NCBI RefSeq assembly: GCF_000720175.1 | Contig: NZ_JOIX01000007.1 | Coordinates: 1 to 64,000, forward strand | Length of the DNA: 64,000 nt | Source of the DNA: Streptomyces sp. NRRL S-337 | Lineage (GTDB): Bacteria; Actinomycetota; Actinomycetes; Streptomycetales; Streptomycetaceae | Direction of reading: 5' to 3' | Shown: piece after piece, positions 56,131-64,000 of the stretch | Layout of the letters: each line of letters starts with the position of its first letter | How positions within the stretch are numbered: the stretch's first letter is position 1 | The notes under the pieces: model-generated | Database searches by the model: none | The model's input: only the letters and a program-made list of their open reading frames with translations | What the model was told of the DNA's origin: nothing | Program-made: the position numbers and the translations under genes

Positions 56131-57585
56131 ATGCCGCTCACCCGGAGAGACTTCGCCAAGCGTTCCGCCCTCGCCGGCGCGGGGGTCGCGCTGGCCGGCA
56201 GCGCCGGCGTACTGGCCACCGCGCCCGGCGCGCTCGCCGCGGACGCGGCACCGGCCGCGGACGGCGCGGCGGACGGCCCCGGCCACCCGGCCGGCTACGG
56301 CCCGCTCCTGCCCGACCCGGACGGCATCCTCGCCCTGCCCGCCGGGTTCTCGTACCGGATCGTCACCCACTCCGGGGTCACCACGCTCGACAGCGGTGAG
56401 TCCACCCCCTCCAACCACGACGGCACCGGCACCTTCGCCGGCCACCGCGGCACCACCCTCCTGGTCAACAACCACGAGCTGAAGGGCCCGCGCGCCAACT
56501 GGCCGCACCCGGTCCCGCTCGCCGCAGGACTGGTCTACGACCCGGCCGCGGCCGGCGGCTGCACCGTCGTCGAGGTCGCCAAGGACGGCACCCCGGTCGG
56601 CGAGTGGGTCGGCATCGCCGGCACGTCCACCAACTGCGCGGGCGGCACCACCCCTTGGGGCACCTGGCTCACCTGCGAGGAAACCGAGGACAAGGCCGGC
56701 CAGCACGGCATGACCAAGGACCACGGCTACGTCTTCGAGGTCGACCCCCACGACCGGCGGGCCGGACAAGACCCGAAGCCCGTCAAGGCGCTGGGCCGTT
56801 ACGCCCACGAGGCCGTCGTCATCGACCCCAGGCGCGGCCACGCCTACCTCACCGAGGACGCCGCCGGCCCCAACGGCCTCTTCTACCGCTGGACCCCGCC
56901 GCAGGGCTTCCACCACGGCCGCGGCCGGCTCCGCACCCTCGCCGACGACGCCGGTGTGCTCCAGGCGTTCAAGTGCTTCGACTCCGGCGGCCGGTTCGTC
57001 GACGACCTCTCCCGCGCCACCCGGCCCGGCACCGTCTACGGCGTCGACTGGATCGACGTCTCCGACCGCGACGCCCGGACCACCTCCGTCCGCAAGCAGT
57101 TCAAGGACACCGAGATCACCCGCGCCCGCAAGCTGGAGGGCCTGTGGTGGGCGGACGGCGGCGCCTACGTGGTGTCCTCCTACGCCCGTGAGGAGAGCCC
57201 GGTCCAGCACGACGGGCAGGTCTGGTTCTACGACCCGCGGCGGCGGACCCTGACCCTGAAGGTGCTGCTCGGCGTCAACCCCGACCCCGGCAAGGACGGC
57301 GCGTTCGACGGCCCGGACAACATCACCGTCTCGCCCTACGGCGGCCTGATCATCGCCGAGGACGGCGAGGGCGTCCAGCACCTCTTCGGCGCCACCGAGG
57401 ACGGCCGCACCTACCCCCTGGCCCGCAACGAACTCAACATCGGCACCGCCGAGGAGCCCGAGTACAGCGAGTTCACCGGCCCGGTCTTCTCCCCGGACGG
57501 CCGCACCCTCTTCGCCAACATCCAGGAGCCCGGCATCATGCTGGCCATCACCGGCCCCTGGAAGCGGCAGCCCCGCCGGGGCTAG
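56131..57585 (+). CDS. phoX: PhoX-family (DUF839) secreted phosphatase
   Basis: 484 residues from the ATG at 56131 (MPLTRRDFAKRSALAG), six bases after GGAG. The twin-arginine signal is clear and cleavage is expected near ALAADA. PhoX beta-propeller features include TPSNHDGTGTF, LLVNNHELKG, GGCTVVEV, STNCAGGTTPWGTWLTCEET, YAHEAVVIDPRRGHAYLTEDA, and the C-terminal GPDNITVSPYGGLIIAEDGEG and EFTGPVFSPDGRTLFANIQEPG, which carry the Ca/Fe ligands. PhoX enzymes are calcium-iron alkaline phosphatases exported by Tat. PHO-box-like repeats lie upstream. The gene overlaps a convergent methyltransferase by 38 bp. Confidence 0.88.
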   Translation: MPLTRRDFAKRSALAGAGVALAGSAGVLATAPGALAADAAPAADGAADGPGHPAGYGPLLPDPDGILALPAGFSYRIVTHSGVTTLDSGESTPSNHDGTGTFAGHRGTTLLVNNHELKGPRANWPHPVPLAAGLVYDPAAAGGCTVVEVAKDGTPVGEWVGIAGTSTNCAGGTTPWGTWLTCEETEDKAGQHGMTKDHGYVFEVDPHDRRAGQDPKPVKALGRYAHEAVVIDPRRGHAYLTEDAAGPNGLFYRWTPPQGFHHGRGRLRTLADDAGVLQAFKCFDSGGRFVDDLSRATRPGTVYGVDWIDVSDRDARTTSVRKQFKDTEITRARKLEGLWWADGGAYVVSSYAREESPVQHDGQVWFYDPRRRTLTLKVLLGVNPDPGKDGAFDGPDNITVSPYGGLIIAEDGEGVQHLFGATEDGRTYPLARNELNIGTAEEPEYSEFTGPVFSPDGRTLFANIQEPGIMLAITGPWKRQPRRG

Positions 57586-58498
57586 CCCCGGCTCGCTGGC
57601 CCCCGGCCCGGCGGGGAGCGACCGCCGTGAGCAGGTAGTAGTCCAGCAGCCCGGTCTCGTACGCCGTCAGATAGCGGCGCGGCCACCCGTCGGAGAGCTC
57701 GGGCTGCTGGGCCATGTACCGGTCGTACCCCTCCCACACCGCGTCGCCGATCGGCCGTACCACGACGTCCCTCAGCCCGGCCGCAGCCAGCGTCCCGGCG
57801 AACTCGTCGATCACATGCGGCACGTCCAGCCCGTCGGCGTACGGCGGCAGCAGCCCGGGCAGCTCCCGGGCGGCCTTAGGGGTACGGGCGAAGAACGTGG
57901 TCAGCGCCAGCCGGCCGCCGGGCCGCAGCACCCGCGCGGCCTCCAGGGCGAAGGCGGCCGGGAAACGGAAGTGCTGGACGGCCTCGACGGAGTACAGGCA
58001 GTCGACGGTGCCCGCGGCCAGCGGCATCCGCTGGGCGGCCCCCAGCACGAATGTCAGCCGCCCGGCGCTGCCCGCGCCCCCGGCGAGCAGTTCGGCGTGC
58101 GCCGCCCGGGCCCGGGCGATCTGGTCGGGGTGCGCGTCCAGACCGATGACCGGGTCCAGCCCGAACTCCCGCAGCGCCAGCGCACAGCCCAGCCCGCGCC
58201 CGCAGCCGGCCTCCAGGGCGCCGCGGCCGCGCGCCTCACCGAACGTGCCGAGCACCAGGCGGTAGAGGTCCTGCTCGCTGCGCACCCGGTCCGCCTCGGT
58301 CAGCACCCGGCCGGTCAGGTCGCCAAGTTCCGCCCAGTAGCCGAAGTTGATGAACCCCCCGGCGAAGGCGGGCACGGTGGCCAGGTCCGACTCGCCGTAG
58401 ACCGTCGCGACCCGCGGCGGCAGGTCCGGCGCGGCCGCTGGGCCGTCCGGGTGGCCGGCGGCCCCGGCCGGGCCGGTCTGCGGCTGCTGCTGCGCCAT
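57548..58498 (-). CDS. SAM-dependent class I methyltransferase
   Basis: 316 residues from the ATG at 58498 (MAQQQPQTGPAGAAG). Motif I is LEAGCGRGLGCALALREFG, followed by IGLDAHPDQIARARAAHAE, the acidic post-motif in TVDCLYSVEAVQHF, and VLRPGGRLALTTFF. The N-terminal INFGYWAELGDLTGRVLTEADRV resembles polyketide/sterol methyltransferases that act on small lipophilic substrates. It is divergent from a luciferase-like monooxygenase over 69 bp, so the two may be coregulated and act on one compound. The substrate is unknown. Confidence 0.82.
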   Translation of the reverse strand: MAQQQPQTGPAGAAGHPDGPAAAPDLPPRVATVYGESDLATVPAFAGGFINFGYWAELGDLTGRVLTEADRVRSEQDLYRLVLGTFGEARGRGALEAGCGRGLGCALALREFGLDPVIGLDAHPDQIARARAAHAELLAGGAGSAGRLTFVLGAAQRMPLAAGTVDCLYSVEAVQHFRFPAAFALEAARVLRPGGRLALTTFFARTPKAARELPGLLPPYADGLDVPHVIDEFAGTLAAAGLRDVVVRPIGDAVWEGYDRYMAQQPELSDGWPRRYLTAYETGLLDYYLLTAVAPRRAGGQRAGASPGGAAASRGR

Positions 58499-58567
58499 CG
58501 GAATGGCTCCTTCCGCGGCCGGCGGGCGGGACGGGAATCCTGGGGGCGGCGGGACGTTGAAGCAGGG

Positions 58568-59602
58568 GTGGGGAACTCGACGACACGGACGACACAATTT
58601 TCGGTCCTGGACCGCTCCCGCACCAGGGAAGGGCACCCGGAGGCGGCCGCCCTGCGGGACACGGTGGCGCTGGCCCGCCGCGTCGAGGAACTCGGCTACC
58701 ACCGCTTCTGGGTCTCCGAGCACCACAGCGTGCCCGGCGTGGCAGGCTCCGCGCCGACCGTGCTCGCCGCCGCGGTGGCCGCCGCGACGTCCCGGATCCG
58801 GGTCGGCACCGGCGGGGTGATGCTGCCCAACCACCGGCCGCTGGTGGTCGCCGAGCAGTTCGGGGTGCTGGAGTCGCTCTTCCCCGGCCGGATCGACATG
58901 GGGCTCGGCCGGTCGGTCGGCTTCACCGGTGGGATCCGCCGCGCCCTGGGCACGGACAAGGACGCCACCGAGGACTTCGGCGACCGACTCGCCGAGCTGC
59001 TCGGCTACTTCACGGGCGAGCAGACCGCCCATCCGCAGGTCCACGCGCGGCCCGCGGAGGGGCTGCAGATCCCGGCGTTCGTCCTGGCGACCGGGGCCGG
59101 CGCGCGGATCGCCGCGGCGGCCGGGCTGGCGCTGGTCATCGGCGACGTCCGCGGTCGGCAGAAGATGCTGGACGCCATCGACGGCTACCGCCAGGACTTC
59201 CGGCCCTCGCCGCTGTGGGAGCGCCCGTACGTGGTCGTCTCCGGGACGGTGGCGGTCGCGGACACCGAGGCGGCGGCGCGCCGGCTGCTGCTGCCGGAGG
59301 CCCGCGCGCTGGCGTACTCGCGCACCCACGGCGTCTTCCCGCCGCTGCGGCCCGCCGAGGACGGCCCGGCGGCCACGGCCGGCATGTCCGACCGTGAGCG
59401 CGGCTTCTACGACGACGCCCTGCGCGGGCACGTCCACGGCACGGAGGAGCAGGTCGCCGACGCCCTCGGCACGCTGATCGACCGCAGCGGCGCGGACGAG
59501 GTGCTGGTCACCACCAGCACCTACGACCGCGCGGCGCTGACCGAGTCGTACGAGCGGCTGGCGCGGGTCGCCGGTCTCACAGCGCCTGACCGGCGGGTTT
59601 GA
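58568..59602 (+). CDS. LLM-class flavin-dependent oxidoreductase
   Basis: 344 residues from the GTG at 58568 (VGNSTTRTTQFSVLDRS); the ribosome-binding site GCAGG is very close, so the exact start is uncertain. The luciferase-like barrel is identified by ALARRVEELGYHRFWVSEHHSVPGVAGSAPTVLAAAVAA, TSRIRVGTGGVMLPNHRPLVVAEQFGVLESLFPGRIDMGLGRS in sections, and the C-terminal ADEVLVTTSTYDRAALTESYERLA. Such enzymes use FMN or F420; the VMLPNH segment fits the flavin-binding MsnO8-like group. Its 3' end overlaps the convergent TerD gene by 26 bp. Confidence 0.85.
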   Translation: MGNSTTRTTQFSVLDRSRTREGHPEAAALRDTVALARRVEELGYHRFWVSEHHSVPGVAGSAPTVLAAAVAAATSRIRVGTGGVMLPNHRPLVVAEQFGVLESLFPGRIDMGLGRSVGFTGGIRRALGTDKDATEDFGDRLAELLGYFTGEQTAHPQVHARPAEGLQIPAFVLATGAGARIAAAAGLALVIGDVRGRQKMLDAIDGYRQDFRPSPLWERPYVVVSGTVAVADTEAAARRLLLPEARALAYSRTHGVFPPLRPAEDGPAATAGMSDRERGFYDDALRGHVHGTEEQVADALGTLIDRSGADEVLVTTSTYDRAALTESYERLARVAGLTAPDRRV

Positions 59603-60821
59603 CCATCCCGCGGACCGTGCGGGCGTCGACGAACTCGCCCATGGCGGTCATCTCCCACTCGCCGGAGAACTGGCGGATCAGCTTGGCCATCATCACGCCG
59701 GTGCGCGGCTCGCCGTGGGTGAGGTCGAAGCGGACCAGTTCTTCACCGCTTTGGGCGTCCAGCAGGCGGCAGTACGCCTTGGCGACGTCGGAGAACTTCT
59801 GGCCGGAGAAGGAGTTCACGACGAAGACCAGGCCGGTCACCTCCGGGGGCACCCCGCCGAGGTGGACGGTGATCGCCTCGTCGTCGCCGGCGCCCTCGCC
59901 GGTGAGGTTGTCGCCGGAGTGCTGGACCGCGCCGCCGAGGATCATCAGCTTGCCGAAGAAGCAGTTGTCGATCTTCTTGCGGTCCGGGCCGTAGGCGATG
60001 ACGGAGGCGTCCAGGTCGATGTTCTTGCCGCGGAAGGCGGGCTCCCAGCCGAGGCCCATCCGGACCGAGCCGAGGAGCGGGCGGCCGCCCTTGACCAGCG
60101 AGACGGTCTGGTTCTTCTGCAGGCTGACCCGGCCCTTGTCGAGGTTGACCTTCCCGGAGCCGGCCGCCGGGGCGGACGCGGGTGCGGCGGCGGGCGGTGC
60201 GGGGGGTCCCCCCTGGACCGGGGCGCCGGCGGGCGGGCCCCACTGGCCGGCCGGGGCCGGGGGAGCGACCGGTGCCGGCGGCGCGGGCGGCGCGGGCGGG
60301 GCCGCCGGGGTGGCCGATGCGGCGGGCTCCTCGACGCTCACGCCGAAGTCGGTGGCGATCCCCGCCAGGCCGTCGGCGTAACCCTGGCCGACCGCACGGA
60401 CCTTCCAGGCCCCGGCCCGGCGGTAGATCTCGACGACCACCAGCGCGGTCTCCGCGCCCAGCCGCGGCGGGGTGAAGGTGGCGATCACGCTGCCGTCGTC
60501 GGCGTTGCGGACGGTGCCGGTCGGCTCGGTGCCCGCGAAGGTCGCGCCGGGGGCGTCCGGGCTCGCGGTGACCACGATCTTCTCGATGGCGTCGGGCACC
60601 GCGGCGGTGTCCACCGTGATGGTGTCGCCGCCGGCCGCCGCGGAGTACGTCACACCGGGGCCCGTGGGCTGGTTGTAGAACACGAAGTCGTCGTCGGAGC
60701 GCACCTTGCCGTCGGCGCCGAGCAGCAGGCCCGAGACGTCCAGCCGCACGGGGGCGGTGACGTCCACCGCGACCCGTACGGCGGTGAGCGGGAGGTTCGA
60801 GCCAGGAGTCATAGCGGTCAT
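59577..60821 (-). CDS. Double TerD-domain stress protein
   Basis: 414 residues. The first TerD domain (about 1-165) has SGLLLGADGKVRSDDDFVFYNQP and VVVEIYRRAGAWKVRAVGQGYADGLAGIATDFGVSVE, with the Asp ligands for Ca2+. A ~60-residue Pro/Ala/Gly linker follows. The second domain (about 225-414) has VRMGLGWEPAFRGKNIDLDASVIAYGPDRKKIDNCFFGKL, LTGEGAGDDEAITVHLGGVPPEV and VVNSFSGQKFSDVAKAYCRLLD. TerD domains bind calcium and belong to the Ter stress systems; a Ter-system protein and terC lie 57 kb to the left. The ATG at 60812 (MTPGSNLPL) is an alternative start. Confidence 0.9.
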   Translation of the reverse strand: MTAMTPGSNLPLTAVRVAVDVTAPVRLDVSGLLLGADGKVRSDDDFVFYNQPTGPGVTYSAAAGGDTITVDTAAVPDAIEKIVVTASPDAPGATFAGTEPTGTVRNADDGSVIATFTPPRLGAETALVVVEIYRRAGAWKVRAVGQGYADGLAGIATDFGVSVEEPAASATPAAPPAPPAPPAPVAPPAPAGQWGPPAGAPVQGGPPAPPAAAPASAPAAGSGKVNLDKGRVSLQKNQTVSLVKGGRPLLGSVRMGLGWEPAFRGKNIDLDASVIAYGPDRKKIDNCFFGKLMILGGAVQHSGDNLTGEGAGDDEAITVHLGGVPPEVTGLVFVVNSFSGQKFSDVAKAYCRLLDAQSGEELVRFDLTHGEPRTGVMMAKLIRQFSGEWEMTAMGEFVDARTVRGMVKPAGQAL

Positions 60822-60888
60822 GCCGGGACCAACGATCGGTGCGCCTTTGCGGTTCCATTACCTGCGGCCGGTCGGCCGCCGGGCCGCC

Positions 60889-61161
60889 TCACCGTCGATC
60901 GCGGGAGTTGCCGAACAGCAGCCGGTAGGCGATCAGCAGCACCAGCGCACCGGCGACCGAGGCGATCCACATGGACGGTTCGCCGAAGTCCTTCGGTATC
61001 GGGCGGTGCAGGAACTTGGTGGACAGCCAGCCGCCGATGAAGGACCCCACGATGCCGATCAGGGTCGTGCCGACGATCCCGCCCGGGTCGCGCCCCGGCA
61101 GCAGGACCTTGGCGATGATGCCCGCGATCAGCCCCAGTACGAGCCAGCTGACGATGCCCAT
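60889..61161 (-). CDS. GlsB/YeaQ/YmgE-family stress-response membrane protein
   Basis: 90 residues from the ATG at 61161 (MGIVSWLVLGLIAGIIAKVLLPGRDPGG), with GAGGAA eight bases upstream. Three transmembrane helices with the family signature GxIAKxLxPGxDPGGxxxTxLxGIxGSFxGG (GTTLIGIVGSFIGGWLS). Members are small transglycosylase-associated proteins induced by envelope or oxidative stress; the activity is unknown. It precedes the TerD gene on the same strand by 67 bp, so shared stress control is plausible. Confidence 0.88.
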   Translation of the reverse strand: MGIVSWLVLGLIAGIIAKVLLPGRDPGGIVGTTLIGIVGSFIGGWLSTKFLHRPIPKDFGEPSMWIASVAGALVLLIAYRLLFGNSRDRR

Positions 61162-61297
61162 GATGCGTTCCTCGTTCCTGCGCGTGTGTGCGTGCCCGGC
61201 GGGGTGCCGGTGCACAGACGAGGACGCCGGCCGGGCGGCGCGGGTTCCGTGCCGTGGTCCGTACCACGCGCGCACCGCCCGGGCCGGCGGCCGGCGC

Positions 61298-62170
61298 TCA
61301 GTGGGGCCACTGGGGCGGATCGGTGCAGAAGGCGCCGCCGAGATGGGCGTGTTCCGGATTGCCGGGGTCCAGTTCGCCCTGGGCGGCGAGGAGTTCCGCG
61401 GCGTACGGCTCGGAGTCGTCCTGAGGCTCGTACCCGAGGGCGCGGGCGGACGACAGGTCCCACCACAGGCGGGTGTTGGCGGAGGAACCGTAGACGACGG
61501 TGTGGCCGACGTCCGGGGCGGTGAGCGCGGCGTGCAGCAGACGGGCCGCGTCGGCCGGGCTCAGCCAGGTCGACAGCATCCGCACCGTGGTCGGTTCCGG
61601 GCAGCAGGAGCCGATCCGGACGGACACGGTCTCGATGCCGTGCAGGTCCCAGTAGAGCGAGGCGAGGTCCTCGCCGAACCCCTTGGAGAGGCCGTAGTAG
61701 GTGTCCGGGCGGCGGGGGGTGTCCACCCCGATCGCGCCGGAGCCGTCCGCCGGGCGCGGGGTGAAGCCGACCGCGTGGTTGGAGGAGGCGAAGACGATCC
61801 GGCGGACGCCCGCCTCGCGCGCCGCCTCGTAGAGGTGGTACGTGCCCTCGATGTTGGCGCGCAGGATCTTCTCGAACGGGGCCTCCAGCGAGATCCCGGC
61901 GAAGTGGACGATCGCGTCGACCCCGCGCACCGCCTCGCGCAGCGCCTCCTTGTCGGCCAACTCGGCGGTGATGGCCTCCGGTTCGCCCGCCGTGTTCTCG
62001 ATATGCTCGATGTTCTTGAGGTTCTCGATCTTCTCGATCTTCTCGATCTCCTCGATGGTTCGCTGGTCGAACAGGCGCAGCCGGTACCCGTAGGGCGGCA
62101 GCAGCTCGCGCATCAGGGTGCCGAGCCCGCCGGCGGCGCCGGTGAGCAGGACGGTGCGGGGTGCGGTCAT
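61298..62170 (-). CDS. NAD-dependent epimerase/dehydratase family, probable uronate dehydrogenase
   Basis: 290 residues from the ATG at 62170. The dinucleotide fold has GAAGGLG (11-17); the active-site SDR residues are the Ser of VFASSNHAVGF and YYGLSK (Tyr159, Lys163). The SSNHAVGFTPR segment and SVRIGSCCPEPT match uronate dehydrogenases, which oxidise glucuronate or galacturonate to aldarolactones. Between the first strands, residues 39-59 are seven IEx/LKx tripeptides encoded by a 9-bp tandem repeat, absent from relatives I remember. The divergent kdgD gene supplies a later step of the oxidative uronate path, which supports the assignment. Confidence 0.78.
   Translation of the reverse strand: MTAPRTVLLTGAAGGLGTLMRELLPPYGYRLRLFDQRTIEEIEKIEKIENLKNIEHIENTAGEPEAITAELADKEALREAVRGVDAIVHFAGISLEAPFEKILRANIEGTYHLYEAAREAGVRRIVFASSNHAVGFTPRPADGSGAIGVDTPRRPDTYYGLSKGFGEDLASLYWDLHGIETVSVRIGSCCPEPTTVRMLSTWLSPADAARLLHAALTAPDVGHTVVYGSSANTRLWWDLSSARALGYEPQDDSEPYAAELLAAQGELDPGNPEHAHLGGAFCTDPPQWPH
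61994..62056 (-). repeat. Seven tandem 9-bp repeats inside the dehydrogenase gene
   Basis: Seven consecutive 9-bp units of the ATCGAGAAG type (one changed to CTCAAGAAC), giving IEE-IEK-IEK-IEN-LKN-IEH-IEN. It keeps the reading frame. Probably a microsatellite-like expansion in a surface loop. Confidence 0.9.
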
Positions 62171-62355
62171 GGGCGGTGGGCTCCTCGGGCGGTGCGGTGG
62201 GCGGACGGCTCCCGTGCGGCACGAAGGCGCATTCGACGGCGCATTCATGTCCGTGGACGCCACACGCTAGGAAGGGCGCCATGGTCGGTCAAGACATGTG
62301 ACGGATCGGGTAAATCCGCTTGTAATCCCGCTGATGTCAGGGAAGTTGGGCTCCC

Positions 62356-62396
62356 TTGACCGTGGAGGTCGGCTGCTCTAGCGTGAACGCGGTTCA
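62356..62396 (+). promoter_or_regulatory. kdgD promoter with overlapping palindrome
   Basis: TTGACC (62356-62361), 17 bp, TAGCGT (62379-62384), immediately followed by an inverted repeat TGAAC-GCG-GTTCA (62384-62396) over the predicted start site: a repressor-type arrangement for the uronate pair. Confidence 0.6.
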
Positions 62397-62461
62397 GGGA
62401 CATGGACACCGATCAGAATCATGCACCCACCGCAGCGTGCAGGCATGTCAGGGAGAGCCCA

Positions 62462-63433
62462 GTGACCGCACCCCCTCCTCCCGCCGCAGCCGGCCGCCGG
62501 CTCGCCGACCGCCTCGACGGACCGCTGTTCTTCCCGGTGACCGCGTACGGCCCCGACGGCACCCTGGACCTGACGGCCTTCCGCGCCCACGTACGGAGCG
62601 GCATCGACGCGGGCGCGGCCGCGGTCTTCGCCTGCTGTGGCACCGGTGAGTTCCCTGCGCTCGGCCCCGAGGAGTTCGCCGACTGCGTCGCGGCCGCGGT
62701 CGAGGAGGCCGCCGGCCGGGTCCCGGTGATCGCCGGGACCGGCTACGGCACCGCGCTCGCCGTCCACTTCGCCCGCCTCGCCCACCTGGCGGGCGCCGAC
62801 GGACTGCTCGCCATGCCGCCCTACCTCGTCGTGGCCGGGCAGGACGGCCTGCTGCGGCACTACACCGCCCTCGCCGCCGCCACCGAGCTGCCGGTCATCG
62901 TCTACCAGCGCGACAACGCCGTCTTCGCCCCGTCCACCGTCGCCGCCCTGGCCCGCACCCCCGGCATCATCGGCCTCAAGGACGGGCTGGGCGACCTCGA
63001 TCTGCTGCAGCGCATCATCAGCGCGGTCCGCACCGAAGCCCCCGACGAGGACTTCCTCTACGTCAACGGCCTGCCCACCGCCGAACTCACCGGCCCCGCC
63101 TACCGGGGCCTGGGCGTGCACCTCTACTCCTCCGCCGTCTTCGCCTTCGCCCCCGAGATCGCCCTCGCCTTCCACCGGGCGCTCGCCACCGGCGACCACG
63201 ACACCGTGCAGCGGCTGCTGGACGGCTTCTACCGGCCGCTGGTCGAACTCCGCAACCAGGGCCGCGGCTACGCCGTCTCGCTGGTCAAGGCGGGTGTCCG
63301 GCTGCGCGGCCTGGACGTCGGCGAGGTCCGGCCCCCGCTTTCCGAACCGGCCCCCGCGCACCTGAAGCAGCTGGCCGAACTGCTCCACCACGGCCTGGAG
63401 CTGGCCGCGGCGGCACCCGGGACCGGCGCCTGA
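62462..63433 (+). CDS. kdgD: 5-dehydro-4-deoxyglucarate dehydratase
   Basis: 323 residues from the GTG at 62462, with AGGGAGAG upstream. DapA-superfamily barrel with FFPVTAYGPDGTLDL, CCGTGEFPALGPEEF, VIVYQRDNAVF (Tyr148) and the Schiff-base Lys173 in IGLKDGLGDLD; GTGE and YQRDN rather than GTTGE and YNVPGR are characteristic of KdgD over DapA. It dehydrates and decarboxylates 5-keto-4-deoxyglucarate to 2-oxoglutarate semialdehyde. With the divergent dehydrogenase it forms an aldarate/uronate route into the TCA cycle; the semialdehyde dehydrogenase is not in the window. The next gene overlaps its stop by one base. Confidence 0.9.
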   Translation: MTAPPPPAAAGRRLADRLDGPLFFPVTAYGPDGTLDLTAFRAHVRSGIDAGAAAVFACCGTGEFPALGPEEFADCVAAAVEEAAGRVPVIAGTGYGTALAVHFARLAHLAGADGLLAMPPYLVVAGQDGLLRHYTALAAATELPVIVYQRDNAVFAPSTVAALARTPGIIGLKDGLGDLDLLQRIISAVRTEAPDEDFLYVNGLPTAELTGPAYRGLGVHLYSSAVFAFAPEIALAFHRALATGDHDTVQRLLDGFYRPLVELRNQGRGYAVSLVKAGVRLRGLDVGEVRPPLSEPAPAHLKQLAELLHHGLELAAAAPGTGA

Positions 63434-64000
63434 TGCGCACCGCCGCCTTCCTCTACCCCTGGGACGTCATCGGCGACCCGGACGCCCCCGCACGCCTCGC
63501 CGGCCTCGGCATCGACCAGGTGTCCCTGGCCGCCGCCTACCACTCCGCCCGCGCCCTCACCCCGCGCCACCCGCGCCACCGCATCGTCACCGCCCGGCAC
63601 TCCGCCGTCCTCTACCCGCCGGACCCCGCCCGCTGGTCCGGCCGGGAGCTCCACCCCTACGCCCAGGACTGGGTGGCCGGCCCCGACCCCTTCGGCACGG
63701 CCGCCCGGGCGCTGGCCGACGCGGGCCTGGAGGTGCACACCTGGGTCGTCCTGGCGCACAACTCCCGCCTGGGCAGCGAGCACCCGTCCATCGTGGTCCG
63801 CAACGCCTACGGGGACGCCTACCCGTGGGCGCCGTGCATCGCGCGGCCCGAGGTGCGCGGCTACCTCGTCGACCTCGCCGCCGAGGCCGCGGTCCGGCCG
63901 GGCGCCCGTGGCACGCAACTGGAGTCCTGCGGCTGGTACGGGCTGGCCCATCTGCACGCCCACGACAAGACCGCCGGAGTACCGCTGTCCGGCGCCGCAC
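63433..64000 (+). CDS. Barrel-like protein of the uronate cluster (3' end outside window)
   Basis: The ATG at 63433 overlaps the kdgD stop (TGATG), and the frame is open to the window edge (189 codons). The visible product begins MRTAAFLYPWDVIGDPDAPA, with LAGLGIDQVSLAAAYHSARAL and EVHTWVVLAHNSRLGSEHP and a Cys/Trp-rich ESCGWYGLAHLHAHD. The alternation of strands and helices and the SLAAAYHS and THLES-like positions suggest a TIM-barrel related to glycoside-hydrolase-like proteins. I do not recognise the exact family. Translational coupling with kdgD implies a role in sugar-acid or uronoside use. Confidence 0.65.
   Translation, partial: MRTAAFLYPWDVIGDPDAPARLAGLGIDQVSLAAAYHSARALTPRHPRHRIVTARHSAVLYPPDPARWSGRELHPYAQDWVAGPDPFGTAARALADAGLEVHTWVVLAHNSRLGSEHPSIVVRNAYGDAYPWAPCIARPEVRGYLVDLAAEAAVRPGARGTQLESCGWYGLAHLHAHDKTAGVPLSGAA

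Overview
The window is chromosomal DNA of a Streptomyces-type actinomycete. Base composition is very high in G+C with strong third-position bias, which opens long frames antisense to nearly every gene. Marker genes point the same way: whiA, an RbpA-family protein, opcA, mycothiol-dependent maleylpyruvate-isomerase-like and RapZ/YvcK proteins, GTG and TTG starts, and many 4-base ATGA/GTGA gene overlaps. From memory the order resembles the conserved S. coelicolor core around SCO1900-SCO1965. I see no rRNA, tRNA, CRISPR array, prophage or insertion sequence; accessory character is limited to small indels, two gene remnants and a few lineage-specific genes.

Layout. 1-2.7 kb: the C-terminal part of a Ter-system protein with a degenerate FtsK-like domain, then a TerC-family membrane protein behind a probable yybP-ykoY (Mn2+) riboswitch. 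2.7-6.7 kb: metallo-hydrolase, DinB/MDMPI protein, FAD monooxygenase and a divergent TetR regulator. 7-10 kb: uvrA. 10-12.3 kb: a translationally coupled LacI regulator and PfkB kinase with a textbook operator. 12.6-15.8 kb: Rieske lipoprotein, XRE regulator, and a secreted C70-like cysteine protease with a membrane-anchored partner. 15.9-21 kb: uvrC-rapZ-yvcK-whiA, all overlapping.

21.2-34.7 kb is central carbon metabolism: gap-pgk-tpiA, secG, an RbpA paralogue, a dead MFS gene and pgi on the plus strand, facing the pentose-phosphate operon tkt-tal-zwf-opcA-pgl on the minus strand. 35-38.7 kb holds ctaB and ctaA (heme O and heme A synthesis) around an amidohydrolase. 38.8-47.5 kb holds an ABC exporter and, divergently, sufR-sufB-sufD-Rieske ferredoxin-sufC-sufS-sufU-DUF59, the iron-sulfur assembly operon. 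47.5-52.3 kb: MarR/NTF2-like pair, an SMR efflux remnant, dapD, an EI24/CysZ-like protein, dapA and a tiny basic protein.

52.4-57.6 kb looks like a phosphate-scavenging patch: a secreted nuclease and a PhoX-like phosphatase, each with 11-nt-phased PHO-box-like repeats upstream, on either side of a conserved hypothetical gene. 57.5-61.2 kb: methyltransferase, luciferase-like monooxygenase, double-TerD protein and a GlsB-type membrane protein. The right end has a uronate oxidation module: a probable uronate dehydrogenase and kdgD, plus a partial barrel-like gene cut by the window edge.

The regulatory DNA is the most informative layer: a riboswitch whose P1 strand can also mask the terC ribosome-binding site, a RecA-independent DNA-damage promoter at uvrC and near-copies elsewhere, a CAAC-N6-GTTG SufR-type box over a probably leaderless sufR start, two alternative hairpins before ctaB, and palindromic LacI and MarR operators. 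I found no convincing wholly new defence or biosynthetic system. The best candidate for an undescribed unit is the XRE regulator / secreted cysteine protease / membrane partner cluster at 13.07-15.77 kb.
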